Source: Sphaerobacter thermophilus DSM 20745 (GTDB lineage Bacteria; Chloroflexota; Chloroflexia; Thermomicrobiales; Thermomicrobiaceae). From it: a DNA stretch of 64,000 nt. The notes under the pieces were generated by a model. That model was not told the DNA's origin and did not search any database. It was given only the letters and a program-made list of their open reading frames with translations. Location: the NCBI RefSeq assembly GCF_000024985.1, contig NC_013524.1:62001-126000 (forward strand). Direction: 5' to 3'. The position numbers were made by a program, and so were the translations under genes. Shown in pieces: positions 1-7,867 of the stretch (within the stretch, counting starts at the first letter, position 1; each line of letters opens with the position of its first letter).

Positions 1-1
1 G

Positions 2-319
2 CTAAGCGCCGAGGACGACCAGTTCAACGCCACCCTCACGATGGGAGTGGTGCGGGAGCCGTTTGAGATCAGCGAGGACGCTGAGATCGTCCGGGTGCTC
101 GGCCGCGCCGTGGAGCGCGAGCTGGGGCAGGAGCCGGTGGTCTATGGCGGCTTCGGATGGATGGACTCGGCCCTGCTGGCCGCCGCCGGGGTTCCGACGG
201 CGATCTTCGGCCCCTCCGGGGAGGGGGCCCACGCGTTGGTCGAGTGGAGCGACCTTGCTTCCCTGGAGGCCGTCACCCGTGTCATCGCCCGCGTCGCCTA
301 CGACTTCTGCGGGATGTAG
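2..319 (+). CDS. M20-type zinc peptidase/deacylase, C-terminal part (partial)
   Basis: The frame is open from the window edge to the TAG at 317-319, so only the last ~105 residues are present and the start lies outside. The visible part has GGFGWMDSALLAAAGVP followed by FGPSGEGAHALVEWSDL. This matches the C-terminal end of M20 metallopeptidases (ArgE, DapE, carboxypeptidase G2), where a small-residue/D segment precedes 'G-P' and the last zinc-ligand histidine (here in GAH). Such enzymes hydrolyse N-acyl amino acids or short peptides in the cytoplasm. The substrate cannot be told from this fragment. A dispersed repeat follows the stop codon at once. The family is fairly safe; the specificity is not assignable. 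Confidence 0.7.
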   Translation, partial: LSAEDDQFNATLTMGVVREPFEISEDAEIVRVLGRAVERELGQEPVVYGGFGWMDSALLAAAGVPTAIFGPSGEGAHALVEWSDLASLEAVTRVIARVAYDFCGM

Positions 320-332
320 GCGGTGCTGGGGA

Positions 333-388
333 TCCCCTCACCCCCGCCCCCTCTCGGACGGAGCCCACAATGGGAGAGGGGAGGACAG
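333..388. repeat. dispersed CCCCTCACCCC palindrome, copy 1
   Basis: A C-rich arm (CCCCTCACCCCCGCCCCCTC) is followed by a short centre containing CGGACGGAGCCCACA and a G-rich arm GGGAGAGGGGAGG. The same plan recurs at 17020, 51783, 58722 and 59715, and the CGGACGGAGCCCAC centre is shared with the 59715 copy. It lies between the 3' ends of the M20 fragment and lepB, so it could also end transcription from both sides. Confidence 0.7.
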
Positions 389-413
389 TGTTCAGCAGCA
401 GGCTGAGGGACGC

Positions 414-1049
414 TCAGAGCGTGCCGGGAGGCCAAAGGGAGAGCCAGACCTGACCCTTGATTGCACTGATCGGTACGGGGCCGAAGTCGCGCGAGTCGCG
501 CGAGTTGCTGCGGTTGTCCCCCATCACGAACACGTACCCTTCCGGGATAACCTGCTCGTTCCCGGCCCTGAGGAAGCGGCCCGGTCGGGTCGTGGCCATG
601 CCGTTGATGTAGGGTTCATCGAGCCGCTCGCCGTTCACATAGAGTGCGCCGTCGTGGATTGATACCCGATCGCCGGGGAGTCCGACGACGCGCTTGACAT
701 AGGGTTTCCCGCTGGCGTCGTGGGCGTCCAGGATCACGATGTCGCCACGGCTGGGCTTCCCGAAGGGGTACACCATGCGTTCGCCGTCGCGTTCGACGAA
801 GGGGAGGGCGTCGAGGATGCCGTTGACGTCGATGTGCAGATAGGCGTGCCGACCCACGAGCAGGAGCTGACCCGGCTGGAGCGCCGGAACCATCGACGTG
901 CCCTCCACCCGGTACGTCAGGACGACCGCGCGGATCAGCACGAAGATGATGACGGCGGTGAGCAGCGTCTGCACGATCTCGCGGAGCGCGCTCCGGTCTT
1001 GGGCTTGCTCCTGCTGCCCTGCTGCCTGCTTGTCGCTGCCGGTTGCCAT
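414..1049 (-). CDS. lepB: signal peptidase I
   Basis: This 211-residue protein cleaves signal peptides from exported preproteins at the outer face of the membrane. After a polar N-terminus it has one membrane segment (QTLLTAVIIFVLIRAVVL, residues ~23-40). Box B EGTSMVPAL follows with the catalytic serine, then KRVVGLPGD with the catalytic lysine, and the box E region MGDNRSNSRDSRDFGPV. Length and motif order are those of Gram-positive-type S26A peptidases. The ATG at 1049 was chosen because the residues upstream of it in the same frame are low-complexity and the homology-bearing region starts just after it. It is transcribed away from the histidine-rich gene at 1208, so the 158 bases between them hold both promoters. 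Confidence 0.93.
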   Translation of the reverse strand: MATGSDKQAAGQQEQAQDRSALREIVQTLLTAVIIFVLIRAVVLTYRVEGTSMVPALQPGQLLLVGRHAYLHIDVNGILDALPFVERDGERMVYPFGKPSRGDIVILDAHDASGKPYVKRVVGLPGDRVSIHDGALYVNGERLDEPYINGMATTRPGRFLRAGNEQVIPEGYVFVMGDNRSNSRDSRDFGPVPISAIKGQVWLSLWPPGTL

Positions 1050-1207
1050 CCGCGTCCGTGTCCCCTCGTCGAAGTGGTGTCGACCCTGCTGCGCCTGAGG
1101 ATACCCCATCGCGCCGCAGTGGCGGGTGAACACCGGGCCATGCCTGCTGGCACCACGTGTGCGGGCTGCGTAGGAGATGTGTCCCGACCGCGAAAGGAGT
1201 GGAACCC

Positions 1208-1477
1208 ATGACGGCGCAGCGCACCGAAGGCGAAGGCCAGGAGCCAACCCATACCCACCCGGCGGTCACCCATTCGCACGATCACTACCACGTCACGCAC
1301 CACCACACGGGCGGTGCCGGGGATCCGCTCGAGCACCGGGTCTACTGGCACACCCATCCGCACAACCACAACGAGCTCACGCATAGCCACGACTACGATC
1401 GGGACGACGAGGAGCAGCACCACGGCCGTGAGGCCCACGTGCACGACCATGCCGCCCCGACCCAGTCGCCGGCCTAG
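1208..1477 (+). CDS. small histidine-rich protein, probable metal binder
   Basis: This 89-residue protein contains 21 histidines, mostly as HTH, HSH, HDH and HHH clusters (HTHPAVTHSHDHYHVTHHH near residues 15-33, HTHPHNHN near 48-55). No membrane segment, signal peptide or folded domain is recognisable. An AAAGGAG ribosome site at 1192-1198 fixes the ATG. The composition suggests binding of Ni, Zn, Co or Cu ions, as storage or chaperone, but no metal-enzyme or transporter genes are next to it. It stands alone, divergent from lepB. The gene is convincing (strong Shine-Dalgarno site, acidic/His composition); the function is inference from composition only. Confidence 0.7.
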   Translation: MTAQRTEGEGQEPTHTHPAVTHSHDHYHVTHHHTGGAGDPLEHRVYWHTHPHNHNELTHSHDYDRDDEEQHHGREAHVHDHAAPTQSPA

Positions 1478-1565
1478 GTCCAGGAGCGCCGGCATCCTTG
1501 CCGGCCCCCGTGCTGCCCTGGTGACACAGGACGGGAGCCGATGAGACGCGGGCGCTCCTGACGCC

Positions 1566-2984
1566 CTAGAGCGGCGGGCGGCGCGTCGCGAAGTCGGTTG
1601 TCGCCTCGTAGGCGCGGGCCGCGCGGCAGATCGTTGCCTCATCGAACGGCCGGCCGATCAACTGGAGGCTGGCGACCGGCTGGTTCTGGTCATTGAAGGC
1701 GCAGGGGAGCGCGATCGCCGGCTGGCCCGACAGATCGACCGGGCAGGTGTAGCGCACCATGCAGTCCAGCGTCGTTTCCTCCACCCCGTCGATGGTGACC
1801 GTGTCCTGACCGATCGGGACGGGCGGGTGCGGGAGCGTCGGCGTCGCGATGACGTCGCACTGCTCCATGGCCGCGCGGAAGCTCTGCTTGATCATCGTGC
1901 GTAGCCGCTGGGCTTTGAGGTACATCGGGCCCGAGATGGCCTCGCCCGCTTCCAACAGGACTCTTATGTCGGGGGCGTACTTGTCCGCCCGCGTCCGCAG
2001 CAGGTGTTCGTGATAGCTTGTGGCCTCGGCCATGACGATGGCGAACTCGGCGAGGAGTGAGTGTTCGACCCAGGGCAGGTCGACCTCGACGATATCGGCG
2101 CCCAGCTCGCCAAGCCGGGCGATAGCCTGTTCGACCCCCTGCTTGACCTCTGGGTGGATCCGCTCGAAGAAGTAGTTGCGCGGCACGCCGACGCGCAGGC
2201 CGGTTAGCCCGCCCTCGATCCCGTCGGTGTAGTCGGGCACCGGCACCGGCTGGGTGGCGGTGTCCATCGGATCGTACCCGGCAATAACGTTCAGCATCAG
2301 AGCCGCGTCGGTGACGGTCCGGGTCATCGGGCCCACATGGTCCAGCGACCAGCTCAGCGCGAGCGCGCCATAGCGGCTGACCCGGCCGTAGGTGGGCATC
2401 AGCCCGACGTTGCCGCAGAGCGCGGCCGGGATGCGGATGGAGCCGCCGGTGTCGCTGCCGAGGGCGGCGATGCACTCTCCAGCCGCAACGGCGGCGGCCG
2501 ACCCACCACTGGAGCCGCCGGGGATGTGCCCCGGCATCCACGGGTTGTGGGTCGGGCCGAAGGTCCAGTTGTTGGTGGTGACCCCGAAGGCAAACTCGTG
2601 CAAGTTGAGCTTGCCGGTGAAGATCGCGCCGGCCTGGCGCAGGCGCGTCACCGTGGTCGCGTCCTCGTCCGGCACGAAGTCCTCGAGCACCGCCGAGCCC
2701 GCGGTCGTGCGAACGCCGCGGGTCATCAGCAGGTCCTTCAAGCCGACCGGGATGCCGTGGAACGGACCGAGGTAGTTACCCATGGCGATGTTGCGCTCAG
2801 CGGCCTTGGCCTGGGCCATGGCCTCGTCGGCGAGCACGGTGATGTAGGCGTTCACCTTCGGCTCGACCGCCTCGATCCGCTCCAGCACCTGGTGGGTCAA
2901 CTCCACCGGTGAGACCTGCCGCGAGCGGAGGAGCGGCGCCAGTTCGGTGACGGGGAGGAAGGGCAGATCGTCATAGGAGCTCAT
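1566..2984 (-). CDS. amidase signature family hydrolase (GatA/AtzF-like)
   Basis: This 472-residue protein of the amidase signature family hydrolyses amide bonds with a Ser-cisSer-Lys triad. The lysine is in VGLKDLL (~residue 83). The glycine-rich GGSSGGSAAAVAAG segment carries the cis-serine, and GSDTGGSIRIPA carries the nucleophile. Length is normal for the family. It starts at an ATG overlapping the last 14 bases of the small gene upstream, so the two are translationally coupled. No gatB or gatC is adjacent, so it is more likely a free amidase of the AtzE/allophanate/indoleacetamide type than the tRNA amidotransferase subunit. The substrate is unknown. Confidence 0.88.
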   Translation of the reverse strand: MSSYDDLPFLPVTELAPLLRSRQVSPVELTHQVLERIEAVEPKVNAYITVLADEAMAQAKAAERNIAMGNYLGPFHGIPVGLKDLLMTRGVRTTAGSAVLEDFVPDEDATTVTRLRQAGAIFTGKLNLHEFAFGVTTNNWTFGPTHNPWMPGHIPGGSSGGSAAAVAAGECIAALGSDTGGSIRIPAALCGNVGLMPTYGRVSRYGALALSWSLDHVGPMTRTVTDAALMLNVIAGYDPMDTATQPVPVPDYTDGIEGGLTGLRVGVPRNYFFERIHPEVKQGVEQAIARLGELGADIVEVDLPWVEHSLLAEFAIVMAEATSYHEHLLRTRADKYAPDIRVLLEAGEAISGPMYLKAQRLRTMIKQSFRAAMEQCDVIATPTLPHPPVPIGQDTVTIDGVEETTLDCMVRYTCPVDLSGQPAIALPCAFNDQNQPVASLQLIGRPFDEATICRAARAYEATTDFATRRPPL

Positions 2985-3186
2985 CCTCGTCGCTCCTCTC
3001 GGCTGGATAGCGCGGCTCGAAGACGGTGCTGGGTTCCACGAGCCAGAGCGGCTCAGGGTCGATGGCATTCAGCCCGTCGATGATCGGGCCCGCGACGGCG
3101 GCAACGGCCTCAGCTACGTCGGGCGGAATGTCGCGCCCGACCTGCTCGGCGAAGAGGCGCTCGACCGCTTCCCGGGACAGGGGCAT
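2971..3186 (-). CDS. small amidase partner (AtzG/GatC-like)
   Basis: This 71-residue acidic protein (MPLSREAVERLFAEQVGRDI... ending ERSDEDELL) begins behind a GAAAGGAGGG ribosome site and overlaps the amidase start by 14 bases. The pattern of an N-terminal helical half followed by a proline/aspartate-rich tail ending in a bulky-residue segment (DPEPLWLVEPSTVFEPRY) recalls GatC and AtzG. These wrap around and stabilise a signature amidase partner. I infer that it is the obligate small subunit of the downstream amidase. It could also be an unrelated coupled peptide. Confidence 0.6.
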   Translation of the reverse strand: MPLSREAVERLFAEQVGRDIPPDVAEAVAAVAGPIIDGLNAIDPEPLWLVEPSTVFEPRYPAERSDEDELL

Positions 3187-3495
3187 GACGTCCCTCCTTT
3201 CGGTTGTCCGGATATCTCGATTGTCGCCGGAATTTCGGCGGGCGTCAATCGTGAGACGAGAGGAACCCCGCCACTCGGTGCGTGCCGCGGCGTGGAATCC
3301 TTCACGCCACCCACCCCGAGCACGGGCTGGCCGCATACACCTGACTCATTCGTGGAACTTCATGAGCATCTGCCGTCCTACGCGGAGCTGCATGCCATAG
3401 GGTGGCGGTTGGCTTCGCTCAGGATGACATCGGACGGGATGAAATGGGAACGAGAGTGCAGCCGCATTCCGTGGCGGGCTGGGGTGCCTGTTCGT
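3187..3495. other. intergenic region with widespread-repeat fragment
   Basis: These 309 bases separate the amidase operon from a membrane gene on the same strand. They hold the promoter side of the small amidase partner and, at 3413-3425, GCTTCGCTCAGGA, half of the GATCCTGAGCGAAGC repeat that is complete at 10405. No open frame with convincing codon use is seen. Confidence 0.5.
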
Positions 3496-3879
3496 CTACC
3501 TGGGTTCACTCGCCTGGGAGTGGGGGCGCTGCATCTCGGCGCGGCTGAGGAAGAGGATCAGGCCGGTAATGAGTTCGGGCACCACGACGAAGAAGTAGTC
3601 GTTGGCAACGGCACCGCCGATGCCGGCCAGCACGACGAGCAGCCCGCCGATCCAGGCGAAGGGGAGCCGCAGCAGGACGGCGCCTCCGGTGGCGAGGTGG
3701 ATCACCAGGAGCGCGGCGTTGAGCCAGACCAGGGTCGGCTCGTTATCCACGCTCCGGAAGAAGCTGAGGAGTGCCCAGGCGGCGCCGGTGACCATGAAGC
3801 CCACCCCGGCCATCAGGACCTTGCCCGGGAGCGTCCCCGCCTCAGGCTGCTGTGTCGCGCGTGTGTCGTCCGGCCGCAC
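3496..3879 (-). CDS. small four-helix membrane protein, unknown
   Basis: This protein of about 127 residues has three or four hydrophobic segments: VLMAGVGFMVTGAAWALLSF, LVWLNAALLVIHLATGGAVL, WIGGLLVVLAGIGGAVAND and FFVVVPELITGLILFL. It has a short charged tail and no recognisable family motif, and it should lie in the cytoplasmic membrane. The start is uncertain. The GTG at 3879 has an AGGG about 8 bases upstream and a sensible short N-terminus. An ATG at 3813 is the alternative, but it would begin inside the first membrane helix. Longer in-frame extensions are arginine/proline-rich and look non-coding. Neighbours give no clue to function. Confidence 0.6.
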   Translation of the reverse strand: MRPDDTRATQQPEAGTLPGKVLMAGVGFMVTGAAWALLSFFRSVDNEPTLVWLNAALLVIHLATGGAVLLRLPFAWIGGLLVVLAGIGGAVANDYFFVVVPELITGLILFLSRAEMQRPHSQASEPR

Positions 3880-4092
3880 CCTGTCCCTACTCTCGCTCGA
3901 TCGGTCGAAGCCAGCATAGAGTCGCCGGGTCCCGGCGAACTCCACACCGATTCTACCGAATCTGTGTGAGGTGCAGCCGGCAGGCGGGGACTTTTCCGGC
4001 CGCTCGCGCGGGTTGCCGCGCTCGCCGCTTGCGCCGAGCGCTGCACGGTTTCCTCGCGGCACGATGACCGATCATCCGGCGCGGACGGCGGC

Positions 4093-5037
4093 TCACGGCT
4101 GTTGGCCGTACCGCCACATGTAATAGTGCTGGCCGACGTTACCCGCCTCGACTTTCCAGCCGTCAGGATTGCTCGGGGTGTAGGTCAGCACGCGGCGCTC
4201 GAAGACCTGGACCAGCACCAGGGTCGGCACTCCTCTGACGTTGACCTGGGTCCAGTAGGGTTCGGTCAGCGGATAGCCGGTAGCGTAGATCGGGTTCTCG
4301 AAATACGGCCCGATCACGTACTGGCCGTCCTCGTAGATGAGCCCTGTACCGGTCATGAACTCCCAGAACACATTCGGGACCGAATGCACCGGGGAGCGGG
4401 TGTCATACAACGCCGCAGTCCAGACGTTCTGTGCGGCCAGCGAGGGGTCGGTGCCGACCACGCCCTCCGGGGTAATCGTATGGATGATCGGCTGGTCGAT
4501 CGGGTGGGGTGGCTCGTTCAAGAGTTTGGCGAAGGTGGCGTATGTCGGCCCAGGTGAGTCAGGGTCCCCCGCGACGACAACGTTGGCAGGTTCGCGTGGG
4601 TCGGAGAAGGCGTCGTCGCCCAGTTGCACCACGCCGGTCACCAGCTCCTGAGCCAGCAGGCCGTTGGTAACGTCCCAGGGTTGTTCCGCACGCCAGGAGT
4701 TGTCTTCCATCCGGGTCTTGTCGAAGTACCGGACGTGGCGTTCGCCGCTGGGGGCGTCGCCATAGATCTCGACGATGTCCGTGACCGCGTTACCCGGGCC
4801 CCAGATCCAGGTGCGGTTCACCCGCCCCTCGGTAACCGGGCGGTCCATGCGCGCCCAGGTTCGCTGGAAGATCGCCTCCACCTCCGGGGGCGGCGCGGCA
4901 GGATTGACGACCGGCCCCGGCTCGAGGGCCGGTGCTTCCGCGGCGACGGCTGGGGACCAGAGTACGCTGACGGCAAGAACCAGTGTTGCGCAGAGCAGGG
5001 TCGAGGGTAGCAACCGGCGGCGCGGCGAGGGTGTCAT
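4093..5037 (-). CDS. secreted protein made of a module shared with the 38-40 kb subtilase
   Basis: This 314-residue protein has an N-terminal signal peptide (RRRLLPSTLLCATLVLAVSV, cleavage near AVAAEA). The mature ~280 residues align from end to end with the C-terminal part of the subtilase at 38453-40492. Shared landmarks are W.WGP, YFDK.RME, TGLLA.E, VAGDPD, YATFA, DGQY..GP.F, GYPLTEPYW, VLVQVFERR.LTY.P and GWKVE.GNVGQHYY.WR. The GYP-TE...VQ.FER core recalls LGFP-like wall repeats. No catalytic motif is visible. An extracellular or cell-wall role is inferred. The ATG at 5037 sits before the signal peptide, and a promoter-like pair lies ~100 bases upstream. Confidence 0.75.
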   Translation of the reverse strand: MTPSPRRRLLPSTLLCATLVLAVSVLWSPAVAAEAPALEPGPVVNPAAPPPEVEAIFQRTWARMDRPVTEGRVNRTWIWGPGNAVTDIVEIYGDAPSGERHVRYFDKTRMEDNSWRAEQPWDVTNGLLAQELVTGVVQLGDDAFSDPREPANVVVAGDPDSPGPTYATFAKLLNEPPHPIDQPIIHTITPEGVVGTDPSLAAQNVWTAALYDTRSPVHSVPNVFWEFMTGTGLIYEDGQYVIGPYFENPIYATGYPLTEPYWTQVNVRGVPTLVLVQVFERRVLTYTPSNPDGWKVEAGNVGQHYYMWRYGQQP

Positions 5038-5136
5038 CGTAACCCCCTTCTCGGAATGCCCCGATCCGCAAGCCGTCACCAGGGCGGTGGGTGCGACCCT
5101 CGCGCGGCCCCGGATGCCGATGCGCTGCATGTATCT

Positions 5137-5164
5137 ACTCTAGACAGGGCCAATGATTAGTCAA
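5137..5164 (-). promoter_or_regulatory. candidate promoter for the secreted protein
   Basis: On the minus strand TTGACT (5164-5159) is followed after 16 bases by TAGAGT (5142-5137). The flanking DNA (5155-5185) is unusually AT-rich for this window. It would give a leader of about 90-100 bases before the ATG at 5037. This is a visual match to a housekeeping promoter only. Confidence 0.4.
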
Positions 5165-5245
5165 TAGCTATTAAAAATCTGTCAATGCCGGAGCAGCCGC
5201 CCCGTGGCGTTCGGGAGCGCCTCCGGTGGTGCGATTCTTAGGGGG

Positions 5246-5965
5246 CTATCGCCGGCTCGGGGCGCCGCTCGGCACCGGTCCGGGCCCGCCCGCAAACTCG
5301 GCCAGTCCCCACAGATCGCGCCAGATGAAGTCGGGCTGCTCCGGGCCGGGTGGGGCTTCGACGTGGCGGTTGACCCAGGCGGTGTGGAATCCGAGGCGCT
5401 GGGCCGGGCCGATGTCGTACTTGAAGCCGAAGGCGACGTGCAGGATGCGCTCGGGTGGCTCGCCGACCTGCTCCAGCAGGTAGCGGAAGCCCTGTTCGGA
5501 CGGTTTGTAGGCCCCGACATCCTCAGCCACGATGACCCGCTCGAAGGGAAGGTCGAGATGCCGCAGCGTGTGCGCCATGATGTCGCGGTCCGTGTTCGAG
5601 AGGATCACAAGCCGCAACCCTGCTGCGTGGGCCTGGAGGAGGGCCGGGCGGGTGTCGGGGAACGGCTGCCAGCTCCGCATCGAGCGAACGAGATCCTCGC
5701 CGTAGGCCGGGTCCCAGGAGTAGCCGCGCTCTTCGGCCCAGCGCCGCAGGCTCTCAGTCAGGATCTCCTTGTACGGGCGGTAGCCTCCGGCCAGGAGGTC
5801 GAACTGGATCGCCTCCCAGCGCTCGCGGAGCGTCATGCCGGGGTCGGGTGACGGATCCCCGAGCCGGAGCGCAAGCGAATAGAGGAACGAGGCCGCGCCA
5901 CCCTCCCAGTCGATCAGCGTGCCGTAGCAGTCGAACGTCGCGACGCGGATGTCCTCCCGCCTCAC
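5246..5965 (-). CDS. haloacid-dehalogenase-type HAD hydrolase
   Basis: This 239-residue HAD superfamily enzyme has motif I FDCYGTLIDWE (nucleophile Asp ~11) and motif II ILSNTDRD (~residue 122). A lysine in GAYKPSEQGF (motif III) and an acidic motif IV region GFKYDIGPAQRLGF follow. The cap insertion and motif pattern match type II 2-haloacid dehalogenases, but these motifs also occur in phosphatases. Usual motif IV in dehalogenases is S/A-N-x-x-D; here it is FGFKYDI, so the substrate is open. The GTG at 5965 is preceded by GGGAGG at good spacing. It is a single gene and cytoplasmic. Confidence 0.82.
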   Translation of the reverse strand: MRREDIRVATFDCYGTLIDWEGGAASFLYSLALRLGDPSPDPGMTLRERWEAIQFDLLAGGYRPYKEILTESLRRWAEERGYSWDPAYGEDLVRSMRSWQPFPDTRPALLQAHAAGLRLVILSNTDRDIMAHTLRHLDLPFERVIVAEDVGAYKPSEQGFRYLLEQVGEPPERILHVAFGFKYDIGPAQRLGFHTAWVNRHVEAPPGPEQPDFIWRDLWGLAEFAGGPGPVPSGAPSRR

Positions 5966-6079
5966 CCGGAACCTCCCTTCGGTGCGGAGTCCATGCCGTC
6001 CACGCGCGTATTGCAGGCACAGACATCATACGGCAGCGCAGGGCATGCGTGCTCCACGAACCGAGGGAACAGATGAGAC

Positions 6080-6114
6080 GACAACGAGGGAGGCTCCACA
6101 GCCTCCCCCGTTGT
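6080..6114. terminator. long hairpin, probable bidirectional terminator
   Basis: GACAACG-A-GGGAGGCT, a CCAC loop, then AGCCTCCC-C-CGTTGTC gives a 16-bp stem with one A/C mismatch. It lies just beyond the 3' end of the FAD oxidase gene (6186, minus strand) and before the HAD gene. The U-tract is weak. Confidence 0.6.
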
Positions 6115-6185
6115 CCCCAACCCTCCTGTGCGTTTTCAGAACTCCGGCCTGCCAGCGGGCCCCAGGTCGGACGCCGTCGGTATCG

Positions 6186-7595
6186 TCACCGCGGCGGGAT
6201 GTTCTGGTTGACGCGGAACAGATTGGCCGGGTCGTACTTCGCCTTGATCGCGGCAAGCCGGTCGTAGTTGTCCCGATAGGTGGCTCGGATGCGCTCCGCG
6301 CCCTCCTCCATCATGAAGTTGATGTAGGAGCCGCCGGCGGAGTAGGGGTGTAGCGCCTCCCAGTACTCGCGCGCCCACTTGGTGATCCGGTCCTTGTCGG
6401 CCGGGTCGGGGCTCACGCCGACGATGACCTGGACCCACTTGGCATCGCGGTAGCTCCAGGCGGTGGTGTCCTTCGGAATCCGGTTTGCGGCGCCGCTGAT
6501 GGCGTAGATGTGCGACCCCGAGAGGAACGTCGGCAGCTTGGTGCCGTACTCAATTTCCGTGGGGATCGCCTCGTCTGGGATGTCGTTGAAGAAGTCGGCC
6601 TTCCAGTACCACTGCAGGCCCGGAGGGTAGAGCGCATCGAACAACTGCTGGAGCACGGGCAGTGGCATCGGCCCGACCCAATCGAGCGCCGGCGGGCCAA
6701 ACTGCGCCCGGATCGGCGCGAAGGTGGCGTCCGCTTGCTCCATCGGGCCGGTATAGGTCCAGATGACGCCGCACATCGTCTTGTTGTGCAGTTCCTCCGG
6801 GAACGGCTCCGCCGGCGGCACCTTCAGGAAGGCGAAGAAGCCGCTGAGATCGTCCGGCTGGGGCGGCAGGAAATCGCGGAACCAGCGCAGCACATCGCCT
6901 GCCTTGTCGGCGTCCCAGAGCATCGGGCCGGCGTATACGGTGCTGACCGGGTGCAGCCGGAACAGGAACGAGGTGACCACGCCGAAGTTGCCCCCTCCGC
7001 CACGCAGTGCCCAGAAGAGGTCGGAGTTCTGCTGGGCATTGGCCGTGACGAAGCGCCCATCCGCCAGGACGACGTCTGCTTCGAGCAGGTTGTCGATCGC
7101 CAGCCCAAACCGGCGGGTGAGGTGGCCGAGCCCGCCTCCGAGCGTGATCCCGCCGATGCCGGTGAGCGAGACGGTGCCGCTGGGGGTCGCCAGGCCGAAG
7201 GCGTGCGTGGCGTGGTCCACATCGCCGAGCGTGGCACCCGCCTCGACCCGCGCGGTCCGCGCCTCGGGGTCGACCCGGACGCTGTTCATCTCCGACAGGT
7301 CGATGACCAGCCCATCGTCGCAGACGCCGAGGCCTGCCCCGTTGTGCCCGCCACTGCGGACGGCAAGGAGCAGGCCGTGCTCGCGGGCGAAGTTCACAGA
7401 CTCGATGACGTCGGCCACGTCGACGCAGCGGGCGATCATCAGTGGATGCTTGTCGATCATGGCGTTGTAGACCTTGCGGGCCTCGTCGTAGTCCGGGTCT
7501 CCCCGGCGGATGAGTTGCCCGCGCAGCGACTGAGCGAAGGCCTGGACGTCGGCCTCCGGAAGCTCACGCATCTCGGTTGCCGTCTGCAGCGTCAT
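6186..7595 (-). CDS. berberine-bridge-enzyme-like FAD-linked oxidase
   Basis: This 469-residue protein has a PCMH-type FAD domain: VRSGGHNGAGL carries the histidine that binds the flavin 8-alpha position, then GATLGDV, GIGGITLGGGLGHLTRRFGL and ALRGGGGNFGVVTSF. The C-terminal BBE segment contains GGSYINFM and the typical ending YDPANLFRVNQNI. The second covalent link of plant BBEs uses a cysteine in a CPTVG-type loop. Here that loop reads SLTGIGG, so a single histidyl link is expected. Such enzymes oxidise sugars, alcohols or alkaloid-like compounds with O2. An AAGGGGGTG site precedes the ATG at 7595. The LuxR-type regulator immediately upstream may control it. Confidence 0.88.
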   Translation of the reverse strand: MTLQTATEMRELPEADVQAFAQSLRGQLIRRGDPDYDEARKVYNAMIDKHPLMIARCVDVADVIESVNFAREHGLLLAVRSGGHNGAGLGVCDDGLVIDLSEMNSVRVDPEARTARVEAGATLGDVDHATHAFGLATPSGTVSLTGIGGITLGGGLGHLTRRFGLAIDNLLEADVVLADGRFVTANAQQNSDLFWALRGGGGNFGVVTSFLFRLHPVSTVYAGPMLWDADKAGDVLRWFRDFLPPQPDDLSGFFAFLKVPPAEPFPEELHNKTMCGVIWTYTGPMEQADATFAPIRAQFGPPALDWVGPMPLPVLQQLFDALYPPGLQWYWKADFFNDIPDEAIPTEIEYGTKLPTFLSGSHIYAISGAANRIPKDTTAWSYRDAKWVQVIVGVSPDPADKDRITKWAREYWEALHPYSAGGSYINFMMEEGAERIRATYRDNYDRLAAIKAKYDPANLFRVNQNIPPR

Positions 7596-7819
7596 CGGTG
7601 CACCCCCTTCGCTCCTGGGTGCTCCCCAGGGTGATAGTGTCGGCGCGTCATGCTCGATGCTGGCAGCATAGGGAAACCGCGTGGCGTGAGATATCCGGGG
7701 ATTCCCGGTATTTTCCCCTGGGTTTGGGGTGTCGACGGGGAGGGTGTGGCGTGGGCAGGCGCCATTCGCTGCGTGGCAGGTCCGCTGCAGGCTGGGAAGG
7801 TTTGGCGCGGTGGTCGGTG

Positions 7820-7841
7820 TCCGGGGGTTCACCCCGGGATC
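7820..7841. repeat. REP-like CCGGGGGTTCACCCCGG element (degenerate copy)
   Basis: CCGGGGGTTCACCCCGGGA is a degenerate copy of the GCCCGGGGG-TTxA-CCCCCGGGC palindrome also found at 41088, 48951, 49195 and 62873. It lies between the oxidase start and the regulator stop. Confidence 0.5.
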
Positions 7842-7867
7842 GCGCCGACTGTGGACAGTAGGGTTCG

